Assembly: GCF_009299475.1 (NCBI RefSeq) | Contig: NZ_WBSN01000016.1 | Coordinates: 1-60,073 of the forward strand | DNA length: 60,073 bases | From: Bifidobacterium avesanii | GTDB lineage: Bacteria > Actinomycetota > Actinomycetes > Actinomycetales > Bifidobacteriaceae | Direction: 5' to 3' | In this document: positions 7,924 through 17,076 of the stretch, piece after piece | Layout of the letters: the number at the start of each line of letters is the position of its first letter | Position numbering within the stretch: position 1 is the first letter of the stretch | Made by a program: the position numbers and the translations under genes | Notes under the pieces: generated by a model | Told to the model about the DNA's origin: nothing | Seen by the model: the letters and a program-made list of their open reading frames with translations, nothing else | The model's database searches: none

Positions 7924-8724
7924 TCAGATGCGCGGCTCGTGCACGGAGGCGTTGACCCACTGCGTCTGCTTGACGTTCACGCCGGAGAAGATGCCGATGT
8001 CGAGCATGCAGTCGCGGTAGTCGCGCCCGTGGGCGATGGTGATGTAGTTGTCGTCCACCATGCGGTTGTGCGTGGGGTCGAGGCCGATCCAGCGGTTCTT
8101 GTGGTAGACCTCCACCCACGCGTGCGTGGCGCCCTCCCCGCCCAGCAGGCCGGCGATGTAGCGGGCGGTCAGGCCCACGTGGCGGCACACGGCGAGCATC
8201 ACGTGCGCGTAGTCCTGGCACACGCCCTTGCCCCGCGCGAGCGCCTGCTCGGCGGTGGTGCGGATCGTGGTGGACAGCGGCGTGTAGACGAACGACTTGT
8301 AGACCTCGTCCATGACCACTTGGGCCACGGCGACCGGCGAGCCGGTGTTGGGCTCGTGGCGCAGGCGCTCCTTGCAGCGCTCGGTCAGCGCGGTGACGGT
8401 GGGCCCCGGCACGGTGAGCGCCGAGTCGAAGCGGTAGAGCGGCTTGTAGATCTCCGGCTTGATGTGCTCGTTGTCCACGAAGGCGATGCCGGTGACCACG
8501 TAGTTGAAGTGGTCGTGCTCCTCGGCGATGTAGCCGGTCTTCACCACCGAGTCGAACGAGTCGATGGTGGTCTCCAGCTCCACGTCCGGATCGATCGACA
8601 CCTCCACGTCCACGACCTGCTGGCGCGGGCCGGTGGCGGGGATGCACCGCAACTGGAACCGGTGGTCAGTGACCGGCGCGCTGAACGACAGCTTCATCCG
8701 ATAGTCGAACACCAGTTTTTTCAA
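7924..8724 (-). CDS. Transglutaminase-like cysteine protease-fold protein
   Basis: A 266-residue protein with a complete Cys-His-Asp triad of the bacterial transglutaminase-like superfamily: C169 in GKGVCQDYAH, H201 in GATHAWVEVY and D216 in GLDPTHN. The N-terminal half is the beta-rich domain usual in this group. It lacks a signal peptide and is probably cytosolic. The start at 8724 is a TTG behind GAGAGG at 9 bases; an ATG at codon 10 is an alternative. It lies 125 bp downstream of a circularly permuted ATP-grasp/alpha-E protein. These three domains are a widely conserved genomic set, proposed to make and cut a peptide tag or small peptide, with no settled function. Confidence 0.85.
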   Translation of the reverse strand: MKKLVFDYRMKLSFSAPVTDHRFQLRCIPATGPRQQVVDVEVSIDPDVELETTIDSFDSVVKTGYIAEEHDHFNYVVTGIAFVDNEHIKPEIYKPLYRFDSALTVPGPTVTALTERCKERLRHEPNTGSPVAVAQVVMDEVYKSFVYTPLSTTIRTTAEQALARGKGVCQDYAHVMLAVCRHVGLTARYIAGLLGGEGATHAWVEVYHKNRWIGLDPTHNRMVDDNYITIAHGRDYRDCMLDIGIFSGVNVKQTQWVNASVHEPRI

Positions 8725-8848
8725 CGGTTCCAGCCTCTCGTCTCGGGCAATGACCCAACTGCGCGGTCATTATGCACGGTCATCTTGCGTGGTCGCACTC
8801 GGTCACACGCGGTCACATAAGCATAGCCTATTGTAGACGATCCGGCCC

Positions 8849-11041
8849 TCACGGCTTCATGGCGTCCATGTTCATGGCGCTGATCATGCCGATGTCCCTC
8901 AGGCGGCTGGCGCTGATGCGGTCGCCGAACCCGTTGAGGAACGTCTTCAGCGTGTCCGCGAGCTCGCCGTAGCCGCGCACCGGCATCTGGCCGATGAGCC
9001 AGCGCACGCCGTTCGCGAAGCACTGCGGCAGCGGCATGCCGTCGAGCGTCATGGCGTAGGAGGCGAGCTTCCTCAGGGGCGGCAGCAGCTGCTCCTTGGG
9101 CAGGCCGAAGCGGGTGTACAGGTCGATGCGCTCCACGTACTTGCCGATGAAGATGAACGCCTTGAGCGTCGGATCCACGGTGGAGTTCTCGATGCCGCCC
9201 CAGAAGGCGAGCAGGTCGTCGGTGATGTCGCGCTGCTTGTACAGGTCGTCCGCGTTGGCGGCGTGCTTGGAGGCGTCCACGATGTTCGTCAGCGCGAGCT
9301 CCACGTACTGCAGCAGGTCGGAGCCGAGTTCGGGGCGCAGGATCACCGCGTTGTTGAACGCGGCCTTGATCGCGGCGTGCACGGAGTCGGGGTTGCCGGC
9401 GTCGTACAGGAAGTTCTTGATGAACGTGTCGAAGTCGGCGAAGTCCTCGGGCAGGTCGAGCGCGCGGGCGAACGGGCGGAACGCGTCCACGTCCGTGTCC
9501 ATTACCTGGTCGTAGAACGGGAAGAAGCGCTTGATCGTGGTGAACACGCGCTCGGTGTAGCGGCCGAGCCAGTAGAGCGTGTCGGTCTTGGACGAGGTGA
9601 CGAGCGCCAGCGAATGGCGGGCGGCCTCGGCGGCGAGCGCGATCTTCTCCCGGTCGCGCGACTGGTCGGCGTCCTCCTGCACGCCCGACTGCGCGTCCGG
9701 GGCCATGATCCACGTGTCCTTGAAGCCGCCGCCCTGCGAGGAGTTGACGATCATCTGCCCCGGGATGGACGAGTAGCGCGTCAGGCCGGAGTACCACACG
9801 TGCGTGTCCTTGCCGGTCACCACGAAGGCGCGCAGGTCGGCCTTGCGCGGCACGGGCTCGCCGGTGGCCGGATCGATCACGGTGAGGTCCCTGAACTGGA
9901 TGACCTCCTGCGCGATGAAGCGCCTCGGCTCGGCCTTGATGCGGTCGGCCAATTCCTCGCGGCGGGCCGCGTCCAGCGACGAGCCGAAGACCACGCCGTA
10001 ACCGCCGGCCTCCGCCACGTCCTTGATCACGAGCTCGCCCAGACGGTCGAGCACCTCCTTGCGGTCGGACTCGAACATGGGCATGTACGTGGGAGCGTTC
10101 TTGAGGATCGGGTCCTCGTGCAGGTAGTACTGGATCATGGCGGGCACGAAGTAGTAGATCGCCTTGTCGTCCGCGGCGCCGTTGCCCGGCGCGTTCATGA
10201 TCGCCACGTTGCCGGCGCGGTACGCGGACAGCAGGCCCGGCACGCCGATCACGGAGTCCGGGTTGAACGCGAACGGGTCGAGGTATTCGTCCGACAGCCT
10301 GCGGTAGACCACGCCCACGCGGTGCTTGGCGCCGGAGTAGTCCACGAACCACAGCTTGTTGCCCTCCACCTCGAGGTCCTCCGGGAAGGCCAGCACCGCG
10401 CCGGTCTTCTCCGCCAGATACGCATGCTCGAAGAACGCCGAATTGTAGCGGCCGGGCGTGAGCACCACGGCGATGCCCTCGGTGGAGACGAAGTCCATGG
10501 ACTTGCGCAGCAGCGTCGGGTAGGCGCGATTGTCGCGGATGTGCACGTCTCGGAACAGCGTGGGGCAGATGCGGCGCTCGATGTCGCGCACGAACAGCGG
10601 GTAGCTCGCGCCGGACGGGATGCGCAGGTTGTCCTCGAGCACCCACCACTGGCCGTCCTCGCCCTGCACCAGATCCTCGCCGGCGATGTGCGCGAAGATG
10701 CCGCCGGGCGGGGTCACGCCGTTGACCTGCGGAAAGTAGCCGGCGGACGTGTACACGTATTCCTCGGGGATGATGCCGTCGTGGATGATCCGCTTGTCGG
10801 AGTAGATGTCCTTGAGGTACGCGTTCAGGGCGTTGACGCGCTGCTTCAAGCCGCGCTCGAGCTCGTCGAACTCGTCGGAGGCGATCACGCGCGGCACCGG
10901 GTCGTACGGGAACAGCTGGTCGTGGTACGTGCCGTTCTTGTAGATGCCGAACCGCACGCCGTTGCGGCTCAGCTCGCGGTTGATGGCCTCCCGTCGGTTG
11001 ACCAGTTCGGCGGCCAGCTTCTGTGCACTTGTCTCGGCCAT
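8849..11041 (-). CDS. Circularly permuted ATP-grasp protein fused to an alpha-E domain
   Basis: A 730-residue fusion. Residues ~1-450 match the circularly permuted ATP-grasp family (DUF404/DUF407): FPYDPVPRVI, EDNLRIPSGASYPLF and GYGVVFGSSLDAARREE are characteristic. Residues ~465-730 match the alpha-E/DUF403 helical domain (SLALVTSSKTDTLYWLGRYT near its start). The parts are separate genes in many bacteria, so this is a natural fusion. The ATP-grasp half suggests carboxylate-amine ligation, possibly making a peptide that the downstream transglutaminase-like protein processes. That is inference from conserved gene context. The ATG at 11041 follows AAGGAG at 8 bases; a further in-frame Met upstream lacks a site. 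Confidence 0.85.
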   Translation of the reverse strand: MAETSAQKLAAELVNRREAINRELSRNGVRFGIYKNGTYHDQLFPYDPVPRVIASDEFDELERGLKQRVNALNAYLKDIYSDKRIIHDGIIPEEYVYTSAGYFPQVNGVTPPGGIFAHIAGEDLVQGEDGQWWVLEDNLRIPSGASYPLFVRDIERRICPTLFRDVHIRDNRAYPTLLRKSMDFVSTEGIAVVLTPGRYNSAFFEHAYLAEKTGAVLAFPEDLEVEGNKLWFVDYSGAKHRVGVVYRRLSDEYLDPFAFNPDSVIGVPGLLSAYRAGNVAIMNAPGNGAADDKAIYYFVPAMIQYYLHEDPILKNAPTYMPMFESDRKEVLDRLGELVIKDVAEAGGYGVVFGSSLDAARREELADRIKAEPRRFIAQEVIQFRDLTVIDPATGEPVPRKADLRAFVVTGKDTHVWYSGLTRYSSIPGQMIVNSSQGGGFKDTWIMAPDAQSGVQEDADQSRDREKIALAAEAARHSLALVTSSKTDTLYWLGRYTERVFTTIKRFFPFYDQVMDTDVDAFRPFARALDLPEDFADFDTFIKNFLYDAGNPDSVHAAIKAAFNNAVILRPELGSDLLQYVELALTNIVDASKHAANADDLYKQRDITDDLLAFWGGIENSTVDPTLKAFIFIGKYVERIDLYTRFGLPKEQLLPPLRKLASYAMTLDGMPLPQCFANGVRWLIGQMPVRGYGELADTLKTFLNGFGDRISASRLRDIGMISAMNMDAMKP

Positions 11042-11367
11042 CTCACGCGCTCCTTGTCTGTCGTTCCCGTCCCTGCATGCGGGACCGTCCAACTTCCGGG
11101 CCGGTTAGGGAACCGGGCGTTCCGGGGCTCCGGATCCGGTTCCCCCGTAATTCGGCTGTCCCGTCCCCTGGTCCGGCTCTTCAACCCGGACGCCCTCCCC
11201 GCCCGCGCCACGCGCGTAGGCGGAGGTTCGGGGTTCCGCAAGGCCGCGTTTGGACCGCGGCCCGTCTGCTGCATGACTGCTACGCTAGGCGCGCGGCGTT
11301 ACCGAAGACGCGCGGTTATGTTACGGCCGTGCTAATCGGGCGGCGAGCGCGGTCGCAATGGGCGCGG
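11042..11367. other. 326-bp gap with no recognised feature
   Basis: It lies between the truA stop and the ATP-grasp gene, both on the minus strand. It is GC-rich with several GGGAACCGG/CCGGTTCC words, but no convincing hairpin terminator, coding frame or complete promoter was found. Some promoter for the downstream pair must lie here or upstream. Confidence 0.5.
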
Positions 11368-12501
11368 TCACAGCGTGCGCTTGGCGCGGATGGCTTCGGC
11401 GCGGGCGGCGAGCTGGTCGTCCGGCGGGTACGCCACATGTTCGAGCGTGAGACCCTGCGGCGCGATCGGCCCGGTCTCCCCCTCGCGCTTCGGCACGGCG
11501 ACCTTGCCGCGGAACCAATCGACGCTCCGCTTGCCGAGCCCCACCTTGATCGACGCGCCCACCAGCGAGCGGACCATGTTGCGCGCGAATGCGTCAGCCA
11601 CGATCGTCAGTGCCAGCAGGCCGGATTCCGCGGTCGGCGTGACGTAGGCGGGCGATGGGGCAACGTCGGCACCGGCGACGAGACGAGACGCGGGCTGACC
11701 GACCGGTTCCGCCGACACCGACGCGGTGAGGCCGGAAGCGTCCATGCTCCCCTCTGCGTGTTGACCGACCGGTTCCGATGTCGGCACGACGAGACCGGGC
11801 GCGGACAGACGGATTCCGTCGGACCGGTCTTCCCCCGTCGTCCGTTCCCGGTTCTGATTCTGATTCCACGCCGACGGCACGAGCGGCCGGACGGGCACGC
11901 GGTCCCAGCGCGCGTATTTGACCTCGCGGATGGTGGTGCCGCCCGGATTGGGCGTGGCGAACGAGCCGAAGTCATGCAGGCCGATCGTCGCGGCGAGGGC
12001 CTCGTTCATGGCGTCCACGTCGAGCGGGCCGCCGTCCACGCGCAACACGAAGCCGCGCAGCCGCGGATCCATGGGCGCGGTGGCCGGGTCGTCCGCGTCG
12101 CACACGCGGTACACGTAGGTGCGCTCAAGCGCGGAAAATCGGGCGTCGAACCCCTCCGGCGCGCGGCTGACGCGATGGATCACGATGTCATCCGGCAACA
12201 TGCGGTCGATCCGGCGCTGCAACGCGGTCTCCGCGGGCACGTCCATATAGCCCACGCACGCATCGAGCGCGGATTCCTCCACGTCCAGATGGCAGACCTG
12301 ATGCGCCGCGTGCACGCCCGTGTCCGTGCGCCCGGCCACCACGAGCCTCGGCTGCGGCCCGTCGGCCGGGGCGCGCAGGATCTTCGCCAGCGCGCCTTCG
12401 ATCTCCCCCTGCACGGTCCTGAGCGTCGGCTGCTTCGCCCAGCCGTAGAACCCGCCGCCGTCATATGCCAAATCAATCCGCAGTCGTATCACGCCCCCCA
12501 T
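11368..12501 (-). CDS. truA: tRNA pseudouridine(38-40) synthase TruA with a large insertion
   Basis: A 377-residue protein. TruA isomerises uridines 38-40 in the tRNA anticodon stem. The catalytic Asp is D60 in AGRTDTGVHA, and ARFSALERTYVYRV and DAFARNMVRSLVGA are the usual later motifs. Residues ~206-294 (EDRSDGIRLSAPG, EPVGQHAEG, SAEPVGQPAS, GADVAPSPAY) form a low-complexity insertion between two core strands, with EPVGQ repeated; the underlying DNA repeats TGACCGACCGGTTCCG. The family core without it is ~290 residues. The frame is intact, so the protein is probably functional with a surface loop. The ATG at 12501 has no clear ribosome binding site; a GTG at 12492 is an alternative. It follows rplQ, its usual neighbour. 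Confidence 0.9.
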   Translation of the reverse strand: MGGVIRLRIDLAYDGGGFYGWAKQPTLRTVQGEIEGALAKILRAPADGPQPRLVVAGRTDTGVHAAHQVCHLDVEESALDACVGYMDVPAETALQRRIDRMLPDDIVIHRVSRAPEGFDARFSALERTYVYRVCDADDPATAPMDPRLRGFVLRVDGGPLDVDAMNEALAATIGLHDFGSFATPNPGGTTIREVKYARWDRVPVRPLVPSAWNQNQNRERTTGEDRSDGIRLSAPGLVVPTSEPVGQHAEGSMDASGLTASVSAEPVGQPASRLVAGADVAPSPAYVTPTAESGLLALTIVADAFARNMVRSLVGASIKVGLGKRSVDWFRGKVAVPKREGETGPIAPQGLTLEHVAYPPDDQLAARAEAIRAKRTL

Positions 12502-12530
12502 TGTCGCATACCGGCGGCTCGACGGCCGTT

Positions 12531-12638
12531 GTGTCCCGATTCGCATCCGATTCCGGAATTGGATGCGGATCAAGACGCAAACCGGTCTTCCTATGTCCCG
12601 ATTCGCATCCATTCCCGCAAGTGGATGCGAGTCGGGAT
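12531..12638. repeat. Two tandem copies of a CGATTCGCATCC stem-loop element
   Basis: Copy 1 (12531-12576) pairs CGATTCGCATCC with GGATGCGGATC. Copy 2 (12594-12638) pairs CCGATTCGCATCCA with TGGATGCGAGTCGG. Between them lies ACGCAAACCGGTCTTCC, which resembles the ACACAAACCGGCCGC after copy 3. They form a local family of ~60-bp units. Confidence 0.65.
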
Positions 12639-12954
12639 ATCAATAGGCCTCTCCGTGTCTCAATCCGCATCCATTGCGGACTTTGATGACGTCAAACGCC
12701 GGGATGCCATAACAGTGGGTGCCAGGCCATCCAAGCGGCGGAAATAATATCAGCCAGTACAAAAACGTACACGAAGGCCCCATAGACGGCGCAAATCATA
12801 TCCGGGTGATATGAAAACGGACAGATACCGCCTGTCAGTATCCGAAATAATATCGATCCGATACGGGATCGGACGCCGGAGCCACCTACGTGGCAGAAAT
12901 AATATCGGCCCATACGGGATTGGGCGCGAATGTAGACGCCAACCGGTCTACCTG

Positions 12955-13033
12955 CGTCCCGATTCGCCTCCATTCCCGCCGGTGGATGCGAATCCGGACA
13001 CAAACCGGCCGCTCGGTGTCTCAATCCGCATCC
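12955..13033. repeat. Third copy of the CGATTCGCATCC stem-loop element
   Basis: GTCCCGATTCGCCTCCA pairs with TGGATGCGAATCCGGAC, followed by the conserved ACAAACCGGCC segment and a GTGTCTCAATCCGCATCC tail that also follows copy 2. This is a diverged copy of the units at 12531-12638. Confidence 0.65.
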
Positions 13034-13149
13034 GCCCATCCATCGCGCCCATTACATCAGCCGTGCCCGCCGCGTCACAGGCGCGAACGTTGTCTGAGAG
13101 GCAAACACGCGGATGTGCGGATCTGCGAATATGCCAAAGAAGTATGCGA

Positions 13150-13204
13150 AAGGGCCGTTGAACCCGTTCCGGACGATTCCGGAAAATCGGATCCAACGGC
13201 CCTT
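13150..13204 (-). terminator. Probable transcription terminator after rplQ
   Basis: AAGGGCCGTTG (13150-13160) pairs perfectly with CAACGGCCCTT (13194-13204). A smaller hairpin, TTCCGG-N6-CCGGAA, lies inside the loop. It lies 77 bases past the rplQ stop, at the end of the alpha operon. The T-run after it is weak. Confidence 0.6.
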
Positions 13205-13280
13205 GCCGTAAGTCACGCGCGAGCTAGGCGCGAGTCATGCTCGAATCAGACCATCACATGGCCCGACCGGGCACCGCGAC

Positions 13281-13775
13281 TCACTCAGCCTTCTCGGCCT
13301 CAGCCTCAGCGGGGGCGGCGGTCTCAGCCGGAGCCTCGGTGGCCGGGGCTTCCTCAGCCGGAGCGGCGACCTTGGTGGCGGCCTCGGCTTCCTTCACCAC
13401 GGCCTGCTTGGCGGACACCGGCTCGGTGACGAGCTCGATGATCGCGGCGGGGGCGTTGTCGCCCTGACGCGGGGCGATCTTCACGATGCGGGTGTAGCCG
13501 CCCTCGCGCTGCTCCATCTGCTCGGCGATCTCGGTGAACAGGACGTGCACCACGGACTTGTTGCGGATGACGCGCATCACGCGACGACGGGAGTGCAGGT
13601 CACCGCGCTTGGCGAAGGTGATCAGGCGCTCGGCCAGCGGACGGAGGCGCTTGGCCTTCGGCAGCGTGGTGGTGATGCGGCCGTGCTGGAACAGGCTGGT
13701 GGCCATGTTCGCGAGCATCAGGCGCTCGTGGGCGGGGCTGGAAGCCAGACGCGGGCCCTTCTTGGGTGTAGGCAT
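13281..13775 (-). CDS. rplQ: 50S ribosomal protein L17
   Basis: A 164-residue large-subunit protein. The first ~118 residues are a normal L17 ([20 protein letters not shown] start, [19 protein letters not shown]). The last ~45 residues are an Ala/Glu/Pro-rich acidic tail, longer than in most bacteria but common in actinobacteria. It is the last gene of the alpha operon, followed by a hairpin and then truA. The ATG follows AAGGAG at 5 bases. Confidence 0.97.
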   Translation of the reverse strand: MPTPKKGPRLASSPAHERLMLANMATSLFQHGRITTTLPKAKRLRPLAERLITFAKRGDLHSRRRVMRVIRNKSVVHVLFTEIAEQMEQREGGYTRIVKIAPRQGDNAPAAIIELVTEPVSAKQAVVKEAEAATKVAAPAEEAPATEAPAETAAPAEAEAEKAE

Positions 13776-13860
13776 GTTATCTCCTTATGGCCATGCGGGC
13801 AGGTGGGCAGACGCCCGAACGTCCGCCCGCATGGGTTTGATCAACAACGACGGCTTGATC

Positions 13861-14856
13861 TCACTCGTCTTCCGGCGAGAAGAAGGTGCCGCCTTCGAGG
13901 TTGGTGGTATCGAAACCGAGCGGCGAGCTCTTGAGCGACAGGCCGAGGGACTGCAGCTTCTCCTTGACCTCGTCGATCGACTTCATACCGAAATTGCGGA
14001 TGTCGAGCAGATCCTGCTCGGTGTGTGAAACCAGTTCGCCGATGGTGTGGATGCCCTCGCGCTTGAGGCAGTTGTAGCTGCGCTGCGTGAGGTTGAGGTC
14101 CTCGATCGGGACGGCCATTTCCGGGCTGGTCTCCTCGACCACCGGGGCCGGGCCGACCTCCACGCCCTCCGCCTGGGTGTTGAGCTCGCGGCACAGGCCG
14201 AAGAGCTCCACCAGAGTGGAGCCGGCGGACGCCACGGCGTCGCGCGGGGAGATGGCGGGCTTGGTTTCGACGTCCAGAATGAGCTTGTCGAAGTCGGTAC
14301 GCTGCTCAACGCGCGTGGCCTCGACCTTGTAGCTCACCTTGAGCACCGGAGAGTAGATCGAATCCACCGGGATCCGACCGATCTCGCCGTTGTCCTGCTT
14401 GTTCAGCTGGGCCGGGACATAACCACGGCCGCGCTCGACGGTGAACTCGATCTCCAGCTCGCCGTCCTCATCGAGGGTGGCGATGTGGAGGTCGGGGTTG
14501 GCGATGGTGATGCCGGCGGGCGGGGTGATGTCCCCGGCGGTGGCTTCGCCCTTACCGTTCTTGCGCAGATACATGGCGACCGGCTCGTCGTACTCGCTGG
14601 TGAGCACGATCCCCTTGATGTTGAGCAGGATCTCGGTCACGTCCTCGACGACGCCCGGCAGAGTGGTGAACTCGTGCAGGGCACCGGAGATGCGGACCGA
14701 CGTCACCGCGGCTCCCGGGATGGAGCTCAGGAGGGTACGGCGCAGCGAGTTGCCAAGCGTGTAGCCGAAACCGGGCTCGAGAGGCTCGATCACGAAACGG
14801 GAACGCTGAGAGTTGACTACTTCCTCAGTGAGTGTCGGACGCTGTGCAATCAGCAC
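13861..14856 (-). CDS. rpoA: RNA polymerase alpha subunit
   Basis: A 331-residue protein. The N-terminal dimerisation domain has [20 protein letters not shown]. The C-terminal domain that contacts promoter UP-elements and activators runs from about residue 250 ([34 protein letters not shown]). The start is a GTG at 14856 behind AAAGGA at 8 bases. Its place between rpsK and rplQ is canonical. Confidence 0.98.
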   Translation of the reverse strand: MLIAQRPTLTEEVVNSQRSRFVIEPLEPGFGYTLGNSLRRTLLSSIPGAAVTSVRISGALHEFTTLPGVVEDVTEILLNIKGIVLTSEYDEPVAMYLRKNGKGEATAGDITPPAGITIANPDLHIATLDEDGELEIEFTVERGRGYVPAQLNKQDNGEIGRIPVDSIYSPVLKVSYKVEATRVEQRTDFDKLILDVETKPAISPRDAVASAGSTLVELFGLCRELNTQAEGVEVGPAPVVEETSPEMAVPIEDLNLTQRSYNCLKREGIHTIGELVSHTEQDLLDIRNFGMKSIDEVKEKLQSLGLSLKSSPLGFDTTNLEGGTFFSPEDE

Positions 14857-14935
14857 TTTGGTTATCCTTTCAGCTTCCGTCGGCTGTGCACCTTGCCGAC
14901 GGCGAAGCGGGTGGACGAATGGGTTCTGTCAGTGC

Positions 14936-15334
14936 TCAGACGCGACGACGCTTCGGGGGACGAACGCCGTTGTGGGCTTGCGGAGTGACGTCGGTGATGG
15001 AACCGACCTCGAGACCGGCGGACTGCAGGGAACGGATCGCGGTTTCGCGACCGGAGCCCGGGCCCTTCACGAAGACGTCGACCTTCTTGAGGCCGTGCTC
15101 CATCGCCTTGCGAGCGGCGGACTCGGCGGCCATGCCGGCGGCGTAAGGAGTGGACTTACGGGAGCCCTTGAAACCGACGTCGCCACCGGACGCCCAGGAC
15201 ACAACCGCGCCGGACGGATCCGTGATGGAGATGATGGTGTTGTTGAAAGTGGACTTGATATGCGCCTGCCCGACCGGGATCGACTTGCGATCACGACGAC
15301 GAGGCTTGCGCGCGGCTTGCTTGGGAGCTGCCAT
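14936..15334 (-). CDS. rpsK: 30S ribosomal protein S11
   Basis: A 132-residue small-subunit platform protein. [38 protein letters not shown] and the basic tail [16 protein letters not shown] are characteristic. The ATG at 15334 follows GAGGA at 5 bases. It lies between rpsM and rpoA; rpsD, which often sits here in other bacteria, is absent. Confidence 0.98.
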   Translation of the reverse strand: MAAPKQAARKPRRRDRKSIPVGQAHIKSTFNNTIISITDPSGAVVSWASGGDVGFKGSRKSTPYAAGMAAESAARKAMEHGLKKVDVFVKGPGSGRETAIRSLQSAGLEVGSITDVTPQAHNGVRPPKRRRV

Positions 15335-15416
15335 TGAGATCCTCGTTTCCTATATAACGAATTGTTTGCTTGTCCGGGCGATGGGGCTACGGCCCCGTGG
15401 TCCGGGCGGGCCGACC

Positions 15417-15794
15417 TTACTTGGTGGCCTTCTTCTTTCCGGCGACGGTACGCTTCGGGCCCTTGCGGGTGCGAGCGTTGGTCTTGGTGCGCTGACCGCG
15501 GACAGGCAGGCCACGGCGATGACGCTGACCCTGGTAGCAGTTGATCTGGATCTTGCGGCGGATGTCGGCGTCGATTTCACGACGCAGATCGCCCTCGATC
15601 TTGTAGTTCGCTTCCAGATAGTCACGCAGCGTGATCAGCTGCTCATCGGTGAGGTCCTTGACGCGGGTATCCGGGTTCACACCGGTCGCGGCGAGGGTCT
15701 CCTTCGCGCGGGTACGACCAACACCGAAAATATAGGTGAGGGCGATTTCAATGCGCTTCTCATTGGGGATGTCGACTCCGGCAAGACGTGCCAT
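15417..15794 (-). CDS. rpsM: 30S ribosomal protein S13
   Basis: A 125-residue protein of the small-subunit head. [30 protein letters not shown] and [20 protein letters not shown] are diagnostic. The basic C-terminal tail reaches toward the P-site tRNA in known structures. The ATG follows AAGGA at 6 bases. Confidence 0.98.
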   Translation of the reverse strand: MARLAGVDIPNEKRIEIALTYIFGVGRTRAKETLAATGVNPDTRVKDLTDEQLITLRDYLEANYKIEGDLRREIDADIRRKIQINCYQGQRHRRGLPVRGQRTKTNARTRKGPKRTVAGKKKATK

Positions 15795-15922
15795 TGCGAT
15801 TCCTTCTGTTTCTACGCAGGTCGTGCACCGAGTCGTCCGGTCTCCCGGCCCGGGCCTGCGTACCCGGGGTTCAGCTTTCGCTGTGACTCAGCGCCTGATG
15901 GTATTGCCGCTGGAATCTGCTC

Positions 15923-16036
15923 TCAGCCCTGACGCTGCTTGTGGCGGGGGTTGACGCAGATCACCATGACGCGGCCGTGACGGCGGATCACGCGGCAGTT
16001 CTCGCAGATCCTCTTCACGCTAGGGCTGACCTTCAT
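15923..16036 (-). CDS. rpmJ: 50S ribosomal protein L36
   Basis: A 37-residue protein read directly from the DNA between infA and rpsM. It opens with [20 protein letters not shown] and ends with [11 protein letters not shown]. It keeps the zinc ligands CENC, the later Cys and the His of PRHKQRQG, so it is the zinc-binding (C+) form. The ATG at 16036 is preceded by AAAAGGAAAACC. The stop is TGA at 15923-15925. Confidence 0.95.
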
Positions 16037-16061
16037 GGTTTTCCTTTTGCTTGTGTACCTA

Positions 16062-16280
16062 TTACTTGTAACGGTACGTAATGCGACCGCGGTTCAGATC
16101 GTAGGGGCTCATCTCAAGCACCACGCGATCCTGCGGGAGGATGCGGATGTAGTTCTTCCGCATCTTGCCGGAGATGGTGGCGAGCACGATGTGCTTGTTC
16201 TCAAGTTCGACGCGGAACATCGCGTTCGGCAGTGCCTCCACTACCCGACCTTCGACTTCAATCACACCGTCTTTTGCCAT
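16062..16280 (-). CDS. infA: Translation initiation factor IF-1
   Basis: A 72-residue S1/OB-fold protein that binds the ribosomal A site during initiation. [20 protein letters not shown] and the C-terminal [10 protein letters not shown] are typical. It is the first gene of the alpha operon here. It has its own promoter ~65 bases upstream, after which the glycan island begins. In many actinobacteria infA follows adk or map directly; neither adjoins it here. Confidence 0.98.
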
Positions 16281-16345
16281 GAGCCTCAGTTTCCGTTCGT
16301 TGGCTGATTACTATTACAGCATGCCAAAAGACACGCCAAACCGCG

Positions 16346-16374
16346 AGTATAACAGAAGATGGCCCTCGACACAA
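16346..16374 (-). promoter_or_regulatory. Promoter of infA and the alpha operon
   Basis: On the minus strand TTGTGT (16369-16374) and TATACT (16346-16351) have an exact 17-base gap, 66 bases before the infA ATG. It lets the alpha operon be transcribed independently of secY-adk, from which the glycan island separates it. Confidence 0.65.
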
Positions 16375-16485
16375 CGGCGTGTCGCGCCCTGCGGCTCGTG
16401 TGCATGCCGACCGGGTGTGAATACGGGCAACACTATAGCACGGGTGACGGGCGGTGCGGTGCATTCGACCGTCCGGGGCATGAAA

Positions 16486-16590
16486 ATACGGGCTCAATAC
16501 GACGAAATCCGCAATTCTAAGCGCGAATGGGACGCCAGGGCGTCGGTTTGATACTTGGAATCGCGGATTTCGTCGTTTTGAGCCCGCAAA
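16486..16590. repeat. GGGCTCAAAACGACGAAAT palindrome, copy 1
   Basis: The left arm ACGGGCTCAATACGACGAAA (16488-16507) and the right arm TTTCGTCGTTTTGAGCCCG (16569-16587) pair over ~20 bp with one mismatch. Inner arms around ATTCTAAGCGC are partly decayed. It is one of eight copies in the window; the cleanest is at 52985-53090. Confidence 0.8.
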
Positions 16591-16670
16591 GTGACGTCCA
16601 CGCATGTCCAGCGCCAAGTACATGACCGGCCTAGCGTTGTTTTGAGCCCACAAAGTACCACCCACGCATG

Positions 16671-16758
16671 AGTTACGGGCCCGAACCGACGGAAACCGGC
16701 CTCCCAGCGGGGATTTGGCGCTTGGAAAAGGCGATTTCATCGGTTTGGGCCCGTAAGT
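16671..16758. repeat. Variant of the same palindrome, copy 2
   Basis: GTTACGGGCCCGAACCGACG on the left pairs with the right arm CGGTTTGGGCCCGTAA. It is a sub-family with GGGCCCGAACCGAC in place of GGGCTCAAAACGAC. It always follows a copy of the main form, as also at 24848-24933 and 27717-27803. Confidence 0.7.
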
Positions 16759-17076
16759 TGGGCAGTTGGGAGACCTGAAGGCCAGTGCGGGCCGCTCAGG
16801 CCAGCGCAAGACGCTCAGGCCAGCGCAGGTTGCTCAGACCAGCGCGGCCAGCAGCCCGGCGAACGGCCGGCTCATTGGCTCGCCTTCGGCCCCTGCAATT
16901 ATGGACTCGCCTTTCAGGCGAGACTCAATCTGACCTTCGCGGCCAGCGCGGGCCGCTCAGGCCAGCGCGGTTGGCAGTCCACCGGACTGCCAACTTTTCG
17001 CGCTAGCCCTGCAATTACGGACTCGCCCTGACGGGCGAGGCTCAATCCGACCTTCGCGGCCGGCGGAGGCCGCTCA

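Larger units (their letters stand above)
12502..13280. other. 779-bp gap with repeated stem-loops between rplQ and truA
   Basis: No coding frame is convincing. It holds the rplQ terminator (13150-13204), three copies of a CGATTCGC-type stem-loop (12531-12638, 12955-12999), and three copies of a GAAATAATATC word (12741-12751, 12844-12854, 12896-12906). A small hairpin ATATCCGGGTGATAT lies at 12798-12812. The word GTGTCTCAATCCGCATCC also recurs at 12655-12672 and 13016-13033. Confidence 0.6.

Noticed and set aside
7808..8647. Alternative frame over the transglutaminase-like gene ending in His/Ser repeats
   Set aside because: It lacks the catalytic motifs, and the tail comes only from the 15-bp tandem repeat read in another frame.
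16258..16809. Short open frames over the palindromic repeats (also near 24.6, 27.5, 53.0 and 59.8 kb)
   Set aside because: They run through inverted repeats and give similar peptides on both strands, as expected from repeat DNA; there are no ribosome binding sites.
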